62,470 nucleotides of DNA from the NCBI GenBank assembly GCA_937890765.1, contig CALADQ010000025.1, forward strand, positions 1-62,470. The letters are read 5' to 3'. Source of the stretch: an uncultured Candidatus Neoarthromitus sp. GTDB taxonomy: Bacteria; Bacillota; Clostridia; Clostridiales; Clostridiaceae. A program made the position numbers and the translations under genes. The number at the start of each line of letters is the position of its first letter. The first letter of the stretch is position 1. Shown here in pieces: positions 23,853-32,634 of this stretch. The notes under the pieces were generated by a model. The model searched no databases, was not told the DNA's origin, and saw only the letters and a list, made by a program, of their open reading frames with translations.

Positions 23853-24971
23853 TTATTTTGAATAATTCGGCGCGTCTTTAATCAAACTTACATCATGAGG
23901 ATGACTTTCTTTTATTCCTGAAGAAGTTTGAATTACAAATCTTGAAGTTTCATAAAGTTTTTCAAGAGTTTCAGCTCCTAAATATCCCATTCCAGATTTT
24001 ATTCCACCAATTAACTGATATATCACTTCAGAAACATTTCCTTTATATGAGACAATACCTTCTATTCCCTCAGGAACAAATTTCTTACTTCCATTTTGGA
24101 AATATCTATCGCTTGAACCATTATTCATTGCAGCAACAGAACCCATTCCTCTATACGATTTATAAATTTTTTCGTCGATGAAAATTTTTTCGCCAGGAGT
24201 CTCATCACATCCAGCAAAAATTGAGCCGAGCATTACGACAGAGGCACCACCTGCTAAAGCTTTAACAATATCTCCAGAATATTTAACACCACCATCAGCT
24301 ATTATTGGAACATTTTTATTTTTTGCAAACTCTGCACAATCCATTATTGCCGTTAATTGTGGCACTCCAACTCCTGCAACTATTCGCGTTGTGCAAATTG
24401 AACCGGGACCTATTCCAACTTTAACACAATCAGCACCAACGTTTATTAAATCTTCAGTTGCTTCAACTGTCGCAACATTTCCCGCAATAACTTCAACAAA
24501 ATTATATTTTGATTTTATTTTTGAAACTGATTCTAAAACTCCTTTTGAATGTCCATGAGCTGTATCCAAAACTATAACATCAACGCCCTCATTTATTAAA
24601 GCTTCAACTCTATTCATCATGTCATCAGTAACTCCAACAGAAGCACCACACAAAAGCCTTCCATCTTTATCAATAGAATAAATATCATTTTTATCATTCA
24701 ACAAAAATGATTTAACTTTTCTAACTTCCTCACTTTGATTTTGAATGGACATATTTTTATGTATAATACCAAGTCCACCTTCTTTTGCCATAGCAATCGC
24801 CATTTTGTGTTCCGTAACAGTGTCCATACTCGCACTGATTAATGGTATATTTAATTTTATATTTTTAGTTAAGTTGGTTTTTAAACTAACTTGACTGGGT
24901 AAAATTTCTGATTCATTTGGAACCAATAGAACATCATCAAATGTATAAGCACTTTTAATTATTTTTGCCAT
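23853..24971 (-). CDS. guaB: IMP dehydrogenase lacking the CBS domains
   Basis: A 372-residue IMP dehydrogenase, against about 485 in most bacteria. It makes XMP from IMP, the committed step to guanine nucleotides. Catalytic parts are complete: FDDVLLVP at the start, the active-site Cys193 loop GPGSICTTRIVAG, IADGGVKYSGDIVKALAGGA, and the flap YRGMGSVAAM. The pair of CBS regulatory domains normally inserted after about residue 90 is replaced by some ten residues (SFLLNDKNDIYSIDKDGRLL). Known CBS-less forms stay active but lose purine-nucleotide control through that module. ATG 24971 has GGAGG upstream; a monocistronic gene. Confidence 0.95.
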   Translation of the reverse strand: MAKIIKSAYTFDDVLLVPNESEILPSQVSLKTNLTKNIKLNIPLISASMDTVTEHKMAIAMAKEGGLGIIHKNMSIQNQSEEVRKVKSFLLNDKNDIYSIDKDGRLLCGASVGVTDDMMNRVEALINEGVDVIVLDTAHGHSKGVLESVSKIKSKYNFVEVIAGNVATVEATEDLINVGADCVKVGIGPGSICTTRIVAGVGVPQLTAIMDCAEFAKNKNVPIIADGGVKYSGDIVKALAGGASVVMLGSIFAGCDETPGEKIFIDEKIYKSYRGMGSVAAMNNGSSDRYFQNGSKKFVPEGIEGIVSYKGNVSEVIYQLIGGIKSGMGYLGAETLEKLYETSRFVIQTSSGIKESHPHDVSLIKDAPNYSK

Positions 24972-25022
24972 AGTAAAACCTCCACATAAATTGAAAACAT
25001 TATAACATTTTAAAAATTACTT

Positions 25023-25616
25023 TTAAAGACCTAAAACTTTTTTAGCCAAAGCATCTGCTAAATCATTATACTTGTCACCAGAATGAGCTTTCACTTTTTT
25101 AAACACAACATTCAATTTATTTTTTATCGAATCGTAAAACATTTTATAATTTTTCGTTCCTTGCTTGTTTGTTTTCCATTCACCGGTGCACCACTTTTCT
25201 ATTCCTTCATAATCATAATGAATTAAAATATTTTCAAAACCATTTTCTAAAGCGTATTGAAACGCTCTAGTAGAACCCATAATTTCCCCTGCGACATTTC
25301 TCATTTCTGAAAGATTAGAATCTGAAAATTTTTCAGAAAAATATTTCTCTTCATCTCCAAAAATAATTACCATCCCATAAGAAAATTCTTTCGTTAAAAC
25401 ATTATAACTTCCATCAACATAGGCCACTAAAAAATTATTTTCATTATTGAAAGAACTCAAAGAGCCTTCACACAAAAAATTTTTTGCATCATCATAACTC
25501 TTAAAACTTTTATAAACCGCACCCGAATATCCGTCAACTTGTTTTTTACATTCGTCCCAAGTTTCAAAAATTCCACACTTGTAACCATTTCTAACAGCAT
25601 AAAATTTTTTTGACAA
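25023..25616 (-). CDS. rnhA: Ribonuclease HI with N-terminal viroplasmin-like domain
   Basis: A 197-residue RNase H of the type with an N-terminal hybrid-binding domain. Residues 1-47 form the caulimovirus viroplasmin-like RNA/DNA hybrid-binding domain (KFYAVRNGYKCGIFETWDEC, then VYKSFKSYDDAKNFL). The RNase H domain starts about residue 62 with the catalytic Asp in AYVDGSYN, continues with the Glu in NVAGEIMGSTRA and ends with the Asp in YNDLADALAKK. It removes RNA primers and R-loops. It sits just downstream of the cmk-ispH-rpsA fusion on the same strand. The start at ATG 25616 is the domain start and agrees with a GGAGA upstream. Confidence 0.93.
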   Translation of the reverse strand: MSKKFYAVRNGYKCGIFETWDECKKQVDGYSGAVYKSFKSYDDAKNFLCEGSLSSFNNENNFLVAYVDGSYNVLTKEFSYGMVIIFGDEEKYFSEKFSDSNLSEMRNVAGEIMGSTRAFQYALENGFENILIHYDYEGIEKWCTGEWKTNKQGTKNYKMFYDSIKNKLNVVFKKVKAHSGDKYNDLADALAKKVLGL

Positions 25617-25688
25617 ATCCCAATCTCTCCTTCACAAAAACAAAAAGCTCGAGAGCAAAACGCCCCAAGCTCCAAAAATTTTAAAAAT

Positions 25689-28241
25689 TTACTCTATAAC
25701 CTTAATGCTTAATTCAATTCTCTTATTTTGTTTATTTATTTCAACAATTTTTGCTTTTACCTCTTGTCCAATTTCTAAAAAATCTCTGATATCATTAACT
25801 CTTTTGTGACTTATTTGTGATATGTGAACCAACGCATCAACGCTTGGCTCTAACTCTATGAACGCTCCGAACTCAGCAAAACGCACTACCTTTCCAAGAA
25901 CAACCGCACCAACTGGATATTTTTCTTCAACATCAGACCAAGGATCGTGTTGCAAAACTTTCATACTCAAAGATAATTTTTGATTTTCAACATCTATTCC
26001 GATTATTTTTGCTTGAATCCTATCACCTATATTTATAACATCACTAACTTTTTCAATTCTTCCCCATGATATTTCTGATATGTGCAACAAACCATCAACA
26101 CCATTAACATCAACGAAAGCACCAAAAGTATTTATTCTTTTAACTTCGCCCTCAATCACATCACCTAAAACTAAACTATTCCAAACTTGAGCTTCTCTTA
26201 TTTTCTTCTCCTCTTCAAGAACAGCCCTTCTTGAACCAATTATTTTAAATTGATTCTTCTCCTCTTTCATTTCAAGTATTTTGATTTCTAACTCTCTTCC
26301 AACAAACTCATTTAAATTTTCAATATGTATAAAGTCAAGATGAGATGCAGGTATAAACAATTTAATTCCTTTGAATTCAGCAATTACTCCTCCCTTAACA
26401 TCTTCCTTAACTAAAACATTCACTCTATTTCCACTATTAAAAATATCTTCTAGCAAAGCTAACGATTTTTCTCTATAAACTTCCAACCTAGACAGTACAA
26501 CGAACCCTTCAGAATTATTTAAAGAAATAATTTTTCCTTCTATCTCACTACCAATTTTAAATGTATCTTCAAAATTATTTTTTTCATCGTCGCTCACTTC
26601 AGAGATAGGCAAAACAGCCTTCAACTCTTCAGACACACCCAAAACAATTTCTTTATCATTAATTGATTCTATCTTCCCTGATAACAACTTACCTATTTTC
26701 ATATCATTTTCAATTCTGTTCTCAATCATCAAAATTACCTCCTTCATAATCCAATCTGGTGTTGAAGCACCAGCGGATATGCCAACCTTATAGCTATTAT
26801 TAATTATATCTTGTAAAAATCTTTTATTTAAATCTGAAGCCCTCTCAATTATTACAGATTTATCACAATATTTTTTGGCAACTTCGTATAACTTATTTGA
26901 ATTAGAACTTTGTTTATCTCCGACGATAATCATACAATCAACATTTCCAGCCAACTCCGCAACATCACGTTGTCTAAGATAAGTAGCATCACAAATCGTA
27001 TTTAAAGAAACAACCTCTTTGTAAATTTCATTAACAAAACTTATAGCTTTTTCAAAATTTTCAAACTTTTCAGTCGTCTGCGATAAAACGCAAACTTTAT
27101 CAGAAGAAATTTCTCCATCAAATTTTCCTTCAAAGAAAAACTTAGCATTATAATTGCAATAGCTATTTGCACCGATTATTTCAGGATGATTTTTATTTCC
27201 AACGATTACAATATCATAACCCTTCTCATAATAATCCTTTACTCTTCTATGTATTACTTTAACTTTACCACATGTAGCATCGATGTACTCTATAGATTTA
27301 TTTTTTAAAACGTCTTCAACATCATTTGGTATTCCATGTGCTCGTATTACTAAAATATCATCATCAGATCTTAAATTATCTAAATCTTCTTTTTGGACTA
27401 TATTAACATTTTTCTTAGAAAAATAACCTATAACTTGCTTGTTATGAATAATTTCACCCAAAGTCTTAACATTCTTTTCAATATTTTGTTTAACAACCTT
27501 ATCCAATTCGTTAACAGCTCTTAGAACACCGTGACAAAAACCATTATTCTCAGCAACTACAACTTTCTTAAATTTCATTTTGGGAATCATATATTCAACA
27601 ATATCTTTTGAAAGTTCGTCAACTGATTCACTAAAACTCAAGTTAGATGTGTCAACAGTTTTTGCATCACTCGCTCGTTTCAAAGGACTTTCGTTCCTAG
27701 TATAATCTATATTATCACGTTTTTCAATCTCATTTAGTATTTTATTATAATCTACTTCTATTTCATTTTTAATTGCATCGTCGTACCTTCGTTTAGCTCT
27801 AACATTTTTATCGGCATCTACAAAGAATTTTAAGTCAGCGTCTTTAAGAACTTCCGTTCCAATATCACGTCCATCCATTATAACTCCGTTTTCAAAAACC
27901 AAATCACTCAGAATTTCATTTATAACTTTTCTAATGTTAGGTTTTTTTGCAACCAAAGAGACTTTAGAATCAACCTCTTGACTTCTTAATTCTAAACTTA
28001 AATTTTCACCATTAAATATTAAATAATCGCTAAACGCATCTATGTTTGACTTACTCAAAACATCTATTATAAGATTTTCATCTTTATCAAAATCCCAATT
28101 ATTTTTTAACGCTAAATATGTAGCAAGTCTGTACAACAAACCTGTATTTATATATCTAAAGTTAAATCTCTCAGCAATGCAACTAGCTATAGAACTTTTT
28201 CCAGAACTAGCTGGACCATCAACTGCTATTGATATTTTCAT
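25689..28241 (-). CDS. Fused cytidylate kinase / HMBPP reductase / S1 RNA-binding protein
   Basis: An 850-residue three-part fusion. Residues 1-220 are cytidylate kinase (P-loop GPASSGKSS; GVIMDGRDIGTEV). Residues 224-508 are IspH, the last enzyme of the MEP isoprenoid pathway; its iron-sulfur ligands Cys236 (GFCHGV), Cys324 (DATCGK) and Cys417 (NTICDAT) are all present, as are HGI and NHPEIIG. From about 515 to the end are four S1 OB-fold repeats, the third and fourth the clearest (VNTFGAFVDVNGVDGLLHIS-like blocks), resembling ribosomal protein S1. IspH-S1 fusions are common in Clostridia; the triple fusion is rarer. ATG 28241 with GAGAGG upstream. Confidence 0.95.
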   Translation of the reverse strand: MKISIAVDGPASSGKSSIASCIAERFNFRYINTGLLYRLATYLALKNNWDFDKDENLIIDVLSKSNIDAFSDYLIFNGENLSLELRSQEVDSKVSLVAKKPNIRKVINEILSDLVFENGVIMDGRDIGTEVLKDADLKFFVDADKNVRAKRRYDDAIKNEIEVDYNKILNEIEKRDNIDYTRNESPLKRASDAKTVDTSNLSFSESVDELSKDIVEYMIPKMKFKKVVVAENNGFCHGVLRAVNELDKVVKQNIEKNVKTLGEIIHNKQVIGYFSKKNVNIVQKEDLDNLRSDDDILVIRAHGIPNDVEDVLKNKSIEYIDATCGKVKVIHRRVKDYYEKGYDIVIVGNKNHPEIIGANSYCNYNAKFFFEGKFDGEISSDKVCVLSQTTEKFENFEKAISFVNEIYKEVVSLNTICDATYLRQRDVAELAGNVDCMIIVGDKQSSNSNKLYEVAKKYCDKSVIIERASDLNKRFLQDIINNSYKVGISAGASTPDWIMKEVILMIENRIENDMKIGKLLSGKIESINDKEIVLGVSEELKAVLPISEVSDDEKNNFEDTFKIGSEIEGKIISLNNSEGFVVLSRLEVYREKSLALLEDIFNSGNRVNVLVKEDVKGGVIAEFKGIKLFIPASHLDFIHIENLNEFVGRELEIKILEMKEEKNQFKIIGSRRAVLEEEKKIREAQVWNSLVLGDVIEGEVKRINTFGAFVDVNGVDGLLHISEISWGRIEKVSDVINIGDRIQAKIIGIDVENQKLSLSMKVLQHDPWSDVEEKYPVGAVVLGKVVRFAEFGAFIELEPSVDALVHISQISHKRVNDIRDFLEIGQEVKAKIVEINKQNKRIELSIKVIE

Positions 28242-28311
28242 AAAATAATCATTCCTCTCAGTGATACTATTTATAAATCTTTAGAATTCTTATTCATAAA
28301 TAAAAGTTAAT

Positions 28312-28848
28312 TTACCTTGTCCTATTTATCAATATCAAAGATGGAGGAGAATTCTTATTTATAAAGTTTAAGTAAGCAACATTAAATTTTTTGTTGTCAA
28401 GTCCACTGCAAAATTTCAAAACCTCTCGTCCTTCTTCCTCGCCTTGTTCGTGTCCAACATAAAGAACAACGGATATTAATCCGTTAATATTCAACATGTT
28501 AACAGCTTTAGTTAAACTTTTTATAGTTGAGTCTTTCAATGTCGTTATTGATTTATTACCACGAGGTAAATACCCTAAATTATACATTCCACAATCAAAA
28601 CAATCTAAATATTCATCAACATTAGCATGAGTATCCAATATCAGTTTAACATTAGGCAAATTTTTCAGTGAGAAATCTTTTATGCATTCTTTTTGTATGT
28701 CAAATGAATATACAATTTTAAAATTTTCGCTTAAGAATATTGAATCATTTCCTCTACCTAAAGTAAAATCAACTGAAACCCCTTTGTTTGTAACATTTTC
28801 AATTAAAATATATTTAGCAAACTCAGTTGCTTTATAAAAATTTATCAT
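28312..28848 (-). CDS. mnmM: tRNA 5-aminomethyl-2-thiouridine methyltransferase MnmM (YtqB family)
   Basis: A 178-residue class I SAM-dependent methyltransferase of the YtqB/MnmM family, long annotated as rRNA methylase. Blocks: VSVDFTLGRGNDSIFLSE (SAM motif I), YSFDIQKECIKDF (motif II), and the family signature YNLGYLPRGNKSITT followed by VVLYVGHEQGEEEG. MnmM finishes the wobble-uridine modification mnm5s2U in Gram-positive bacteria. Length is normal. It lies 70 bases upstream of the kinase-IspH-S1 fusion on the same strand and may be co-transcribed with it. Confidence 0.85.
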   Translation of the reverse strand: MINFYKATEFAKYILIENVTNKGVSVDFTLGRGNDSIFLSENFKIVYSFDIQKECIKDFSLKNLPNVKLILDTHANVDEYLDCFDCGMYNLGYLPRGNKSITTLKDSTIKSLTKAVNMLNINGLISVVLYVGHEQGEEEGREVLKFCSGLDNKKFNVAYLNFINKNSPPSLILINRTR

Positions 28849-28991
28849 AAATTTAATTCCATTTTACAAAGTAATTTAATTATAGATTAGCTTACAATAT
28901 TATTCAAGCAAAATAAATTTTTATATTCTTACTAAATTATAAATTCATGTGATATAATAATCATTATTATTTAAAGGAGAAAAATTTTTTA

Positions 28992-29813
28992 ATGGATAGA
29001 TTATTATTTGGAATTTCTGGTTTGCCTCTTGGAGATGGAACAGAAAAATTTACATATGTAACTGGCATTGAATATTTAAAATCTCTTGGGCTTGATGCAA
29101 TGGAGCTTCCTTTTGTTCGCTCTGTAAATATAACGGACAAAAATAGAGAAAGTGTTAAATCCACTCGTGAAAAATATGATTTCCATTTAACAGCACACGG
29201 CTCTTATTTTGTTAACATGAACGCAAAAGAAGAAGACAAAAAACAAAAATCTATTGAAAGATTAACAAAAGGTATTGAAGCTCTTGCATCTGTTGGTGGA
29301 AAAGATATAATTTTTCATCCTGGATTTTATTTAGATTCAACAAAGGAAGAAGCATTTGAATCTATAAACATTGAACTCGCAAAACTCCCTGTGGTTGAAA
29401 ATACTTTTTACAGACTCGAAACAACAGGAAAAGAATCTCAATTTGGAAATGTTAAAGAGCTTTGTAGTTTGGTAAAGAATCATGAACATGTTAAATTGTG
29501 CGTTGACTTTTCTCACATTCACGCAAGATACGTTGGCATTTTAAAAGAATATGATGATTTTGCAAAGATATTTGATTACATCGGTGAACAATTAGGTGAA
29601 GAAGCCTTAAAAGATTTACACGTTCACCTTTCGGGAATTGAATATACAAAAAAAGGAGAAAAGAATCATTTGCCATTCAATGAAAGCGATTTTGAAATTG
29701 AAAAATGTTTAAAAGCTTTTGTGAATTACGATGTAAAAGGTTGCATAATTTGTGAAAGTCCAATTTTGGAAAAAGATGCTCTTCTAATGAAAAGCATTTA
29801 TGAAAGTTTATAA
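28992..29813 (+). CDS. nfo: Endonuclease IV / AP endonuclease family protein
   Basis: A 273-residue TIM-barrel protein of the endonuclease IV family, which cuts DNA at abasic sites in base-excision repair. The Zn ligands are in place: His in LTAHGSYF, His in IIFHPGF, Glu in YRLETTGK, Asp and His in CVDFSHIHAR, His in HVHLSG, His in KNHLPF and Glu in IICESP. It starts at ATG 28992 after AAAGGAGA and stands alone between divergent and convergent neighbours, with a good terminator. Confidence 0.87.
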   Translation: MDRLLFGISGLPLGDGTEKFTYVTGIEYLKSLGLDAMELPFVRSVNITDKNRESVKSTREKYDFHLTAHGSYFVNMNAKEEDKKQKSIERLTKGIEALASVGGKDIIFHPGFYLDSTKEEAFESINIELAKLPVVENTFYRLETTGKESQFGNVKELCSLVKNHEHVKLCVDFSHIHARYVGILKEYDDFAKIFDYIGEQLGEEALKDLHVHLSGIEYTKKGEKNHLPFNESDFEIEKCLKAFVNYDVKGCIICESPILEKDALLMKSIYESL

Positions 29814-29818
29814 AATAA

Positions 29819-29847
29819 AAAGGAGTAGATTTTAAATCTGCTCCTTT
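29819..29847. terminator. Bidirectional terminator between nfo and spoVS
   Basis: AAAGGAGTAGATTT pairs with AAATCTGCTCCTTT (one wobble) around a single-base gap, with T-rich flanks in both directions. Confidence 0.8.
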
Positions 29848-29863
29848 AGTTTTGTATCTATAA

Positions 29864-30124
29864 TTATTTAGGCTCAACAATAAATTTAATTGCTGTCCTT
29901 TCTTCTCCATCAATTGAAATTTCTGAAAACGCTGGTATAACAACTAAGTCAATACCATTTGGTGCTACAAAACCTCTTGTTATAACAATAGCTTTTATAG
30001 CTTGGTTAACTGCCCCTGCTCCAACTGCTTGAACCTCTGCTACTGCCTTATCTCTTAATACTGCTGCTAAAGCTCCTGCAACTGCCTTTGGTTGAGATTG
30101 CGCTGATACTTTTAAAATTTCCAT
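29864..30124 (-). CDS. spoVS: Stage V sporulation protein S
   Basis: An 86-residue SpoVS/Alba-like protein, one of the most conserved sporulation proteins. Blocks: MEILKVSAQSQPKAVAGALA, EVQAVGAGAVNQAIKAIVIT, RGFVAPNGIDLVVIPAFSEI and the ending GEERTAIKFIVEPK. In Bacillus it acts after engulfment, in coat assembly and asymmetric septation control, and is a possible nucleic-acid binder. TAGGAGG lies eight bases before ATG 30124. A possible sigma-H promoter lies upstream. Its presence indicates a spore-forming organism. Confidence 0.97.
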   Translation of the reverse strand: MEILKVSAQSQPKAVAGALAAVLRDKAVAEVQAVGAGAVNQAIKAIVITRGFVAPNGIDLVVIPAFSEISIDGEERTAIKFIVEPK

Positions 30125-30180
30125 AAAGTGTACCTCCTAAAATTATCTTAAGTTTCCTTAAATATTTTTCCCTGGTATAT

Positions 30181-30208
30181 ATTTCTATAGTTTTGTATTT
30201 TTTCCTTT
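30181..30208 (-). promoter_or_regulatory. Possible sigma-H promoter of spoVS
   Basis: On the minus strand AAAGGAAAA (30200-30208) and AGAAAT (30181-30186) are 13 bases apart, similar to the sigma-H pattern RWAGGAWWT / HGAAT. In Bacillus subtilis spoVS is a sigma-H gene. The region is so A-rich that a chance match is possible. Confidence 0.35.
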
Positions 30209-30266
30209 TTTTTCCTTATTTAATTTCGAAAATTATAAATTAAAATTTTTTAGAACAAAAAATTAA

Positions 30267-30332
30267 AAAGAAAACTAAGGTCTGAAGTGTAGCTAAAAAA
30301 CACTTACTAAATTTCAAACATTAGTTTTCTTT
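30267..30332 (-). terminator. Terminator of rnc
   Basis: A long hairpin: AAAGAAAACTAA (30267-30278) pairs with TTAGTTTTCTTT (30321-30332), extended by TGAA/TTCA and a CAC/GTG segment inside; followed on the minus strand by CTTTTTAATTTTTTG. It lies just past the rnc stop. Confidence 0.75.
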
Positions 30333-30347
30333 GAATAAAATCTAAAA

Positions 30348-31031
30348 TTATTTTCCTAACAATTTTAAAGTTTCTTCTGCTGCACTTTGCTCAGCTTCCT
30401 TTTTTGAACTTCCTATTCCAAATCCGTATTCCTTTTCTCCAATAACAACATTAACGTAAAAAGTTTTTTTGTGAGAAGGCCCTTCTTCCCTTACCAAATT
30501 ATATTTTATCTTTTCAGTTGTTTCGGACTGAATAAGTTCTTGAAGGCGAGTTTTATGATCAAGATAATTTATAATTTCACTTGTCTTAATGATATCTTTA
30601 AAAAATTTTAATATAAATCTGCAAGCAAACTTGTATCCTTTATCTAAATAAACAGCAGCAATTACAGCTTCAACAGTATCCGCTATTGTAGAAACTCTCG
30701 TGTTACCACCACTTTGGCTTTCTCCCTTACTCAATTTTATAAATTTGCCCAACTCCCATTGAACACCAACTTTGTATAAAGAAGATTCGCAAACAATCGT
30801 CGCTCTTTTACGAGTCAAATCTCCTTCATCATTATCTCTACAACGCTCATAAAGATATTCTGTTATACAAAGTTGCAAAACAGAATCGCCTAAAAATTCT
30901 AATCTTTCATTGTATTCGTTTAAATTATTTTCATTTGCATAAGAACTATGAGTTAACGCCAGTTCCAAAATTGATAAATTGTCAAATTCAACCCCTATCT
31001 TACGTTGAAATTTATCAATAACCTCTTGCAT
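30348..31031 (-). CDS. rnc: Ribonuclease III
   Basis: A 227-residue RNase III that cuts double-stranded RNA in rRNA maturation and antisense regulation. The nuclease signature is NERLEFLGDSVLQLCITEYL (about residue 38), with later acidic ligands in ADTVEAVIAAVYLD; the C-terminal dsRNA-binding domain ends KKEAEQSAAEETLKLLGK. Normal length. Last gene of the rpmF-plsX-acpP-rnc region, common in Clostridia. A hairpin separates it from acpP. Confidence 0.96.
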   Translation of the reverse strand: MQEVIDKFQRKIGVEFDNLSILELALTHSSYANENNLNEYNERLEFLGDSVLQLCITEYLYERCRDNDEGDLTRKRATIVCESSLYKVGVQWELGKFIKLSKGESQSGGNTRVSTIADTVEAVIAAVYLDKGYKFACRFILKFFKDIIKTSEIINYLDHKTRLQELIQSETTEKIKYNLVREEGPSHKKTFYVNVVIGEKEYGFGIGSSKKEAEQSAAEETLKLLGK

Positions 31032-31055
31032 AATTTTTCTCCTTAAAACTCAAAA

Positions 31056-31095
31056 GTCGCCTCAAAAACACAAAAAGAGTGATTTAAAAGACGAC
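31056..31095 (-). terminator. Possible attenuator between acpP and rnc
   Basis: GTCGTC (minus strand, 31090-31095) pairs with GGCGAC (31056-31061), followed by TTTTGAGTTTT. The loop is long and part-paired. It may be a weak terminator or an RNase III target in the rnc leader. Confidence 0.4.
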
Positions 31096-31101
31096 CATAT
31101 A

Positions 31102-31332
31102 TTAATTTTCTACTTGAGAATTTATAAACTCTACTACATCTCCAACTGTTTTAAGCTTAACAGCTTCTTCATCTGATATACTCACGCCATACTCTTCTTC
31201 AAGATTCATTATCAATTCTATTAAATCTATAGAATCCGCACCCAAATCATCAACAATTGATGATTCCAATTTTATTTCCTCTTGATCAACATTTAGCTTT
31301 TCAGCTATTATAGCTCTCACTTTTTCAAACAC
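31102..31332 (-). CDS. acpP: Acyl carrier protein
   Basis: A 76-residue acyl carrier protein. The phosphopantetheine Ser is in DDLGADSIDLIELIMNLEEE (DSI instead of the usual DSL). It carries growing acyl chains in type II fatty-acid synthesis. It lies between plsX and rnc, the standard clostridial position. AGGAGG lies seven bases before the ATG at 31332. Confidence 0.97.
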   Translation of the reverse strand: MFEKVRAIIAEKLNVDQEEIKLESSIVDDLGADSIDLIELIMNLEEEYGVSISDEEAVKLKTVGDVVEFINSQVEN

Positions 31333-31396
31333 TAAAAGTCACCTCCTACTAATCTAATAAACATAATAAATTATAAAACTTTCATAGTCAATATTT

Positions 31397-32383
31397 TTAT
31401 TTTACAAATAAATCTTTTTTTAAATTTTGTATAAAATTTTTAGATTTTAATTTACAAGCCATGTTTATAGAATTTTTTATTGCTATTTCATTTGAATTTC
31501 CATGAGATTTTATACAAATTTCATTTACTCCTAAAAAAATTGCTCCACTAGATTTTTCATAATCATATTTGTTTTTAAATTTATCAACTAGTTTTTTTAA
31601 AAAATTAAAAAACAAAATTCTCTTTGAAAAATTTTCAACTTTTTTCATCAAATATTGAACTATTCCTTCTATTGTTTTAAGAGTTATGTTCCCAACAAAT
31701 CCATCACAAACTATTACATTAGAATTATCGCTCATTATATCACGCGCTTCGACATTGCCACAAAAATTTATTTCACAATCCTTAGATAACTCATCAAAAA
31801 CATTTCTTACAACAGAGTTCCCTTTATTATTTTCAAATCCTATATTCAAAAGTTTTACAATCGGATTATCTACATCAAACATAATTTTATAATAAATGCT
31901 TCCAAGCCTAGCAAACTGAATTAATTCTTTGGATTTGCAATCGACGTTTGCCCCGCAATCTAACAAAATAAATTTACGTTTATCGCTTTTTATTATGGGC
32001 GCAAGCGCAGGCCTATCCACTCCTTCAATTCTTCCAATATAAAATAGACATCCAAACAAAAATGCTCCAGTATTTCCTGTAGAAATTATTGCATCACAAT
32101 TATTTTCAATTAATTGAATTAATGAAACTATTAAACTCGAATCTTTTTTATTTCGAACTGATTTGACAGGTTCCTCATCTCCAAATATGACATCATTCGC
32201 AAAAACAACTTCGATTCTAGATTTGTCAAATTTATATTTTTGCAATTCAAAATTAATTTTTTGGCCGTCGCCAACCAAAACCAATTTCAAATTCTTATTT
32301 TCACTAATCGCAAGCACTGCACCTTCAACATGTGCATATGGAGAATTATCTCCTCCCATACAATCAAGAACTACTTTTATCAT
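31397..32383 (-). CDS. plsX: Phosphate acyltransferase PlsX
   Basis: A 328-residue PlsX, which turns acyl-ACP into acyl-phosphate for phospholipid synthesis. Family signatures: MIKVVLDCMGGDNSPYAHVE, VVFANDVIFGDEEPVKSVRN, ISTGNTGAFLFG, LLDCGANVDCK and VCDGFVGNITLK. I chose ATG 32383, which gives the normal family start; the open frame goes seven codons further up but those codons hold the AGGAGG ribosome site. It precedes acpP on the same strand. Confidence 0.95.
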   Translation of the reverse strand: MIKVVLDCMGGDNSPYAHVEGAVLAISENKNLKLVLVGDGQKINFELQKYKFDKSRIEVVFANDVIFGDEEPVKSVRNKKDSSLIVSLIQLIENNCDAIISTGNTGAFLFGCLFYIGRIEGVDRPALAPIIKSDKRKFILLDCGANVDCKSKELIQFARLGSIYYKIMFDVDNPIVKLLNIGFENNKGNSVVRNVFDELSKDCEINFCGNVEARDIMSDNSNVIVCDGFVGNITLKTIEGIVQYLMKKVENFSKRILFFNFLKKLVDKFKNKYDYEKSSGAIFLGVNEICIKSHGNSNEIAIKNSINMACKLKSKNFIQNLKKDLFVK

Positions 32384-32402
32384 TTTCCTCCTCATAATAA
32401 AC

Positions 32403-32436
32403 AAACTACCTAAACTAGAAATCTAATTTAGGTAGT
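32403..32436 (-). terminator. Hairpin between rpmF and plsX
   Basis: AACTACCTAAACTAGA pairs with TCTAATTTAGGTAGTT (one G-U) around a 2-base gap. On the minus strand it is followed by TTGTTTATT. It may end the yceD-rpmF transcript or act as a processing site. Confidence 0.6.
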
Positions 32437-32451
32437 TCATTCATTAACTGT

Positions 32452-32634
32452 CTAGTTTTCAACTGATAAAACTTGTTTACCATCATAAAAACCACATTTT
32501 TTACAAGCTCTGTGAGGTAATTTAACCTCATGACATTGTGGACACTCTGACACGTTAGGAGCTGATAACTTAAAAGTCTGTGCTCTTCTTCTATCTCTTC
32601 TTCCTTTTGAAAATTTACGCGCTGGATTACCCAC
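32452..32634 (-). CDS. rpmF: Ribosomal protein L32
   Basis: A 60-residue L32 of the 50S subunit. MGNPARKFSKGRRDRRRAQ is the typical basic start, and the zinc-binding type is shown by two Cys pairs (CPQCHEVKLPHRACKKC). ATG 32634 overlaps the yceD stop by one base (translational coupling). Confidence 0.97.
   Translation of the reverse strand: MGNPARKFSKGRRDRRRAQTFKLSAPNVSECPQCHEVKLPHRACKKCGFYDGKQVLSVEN

Noticed and set aside
24178..24558. 126-codon plus-strand ORF inside guaB
   Set aside because: Fully inside a conserved gene on the other strand; composition is that of an antisense shadow.
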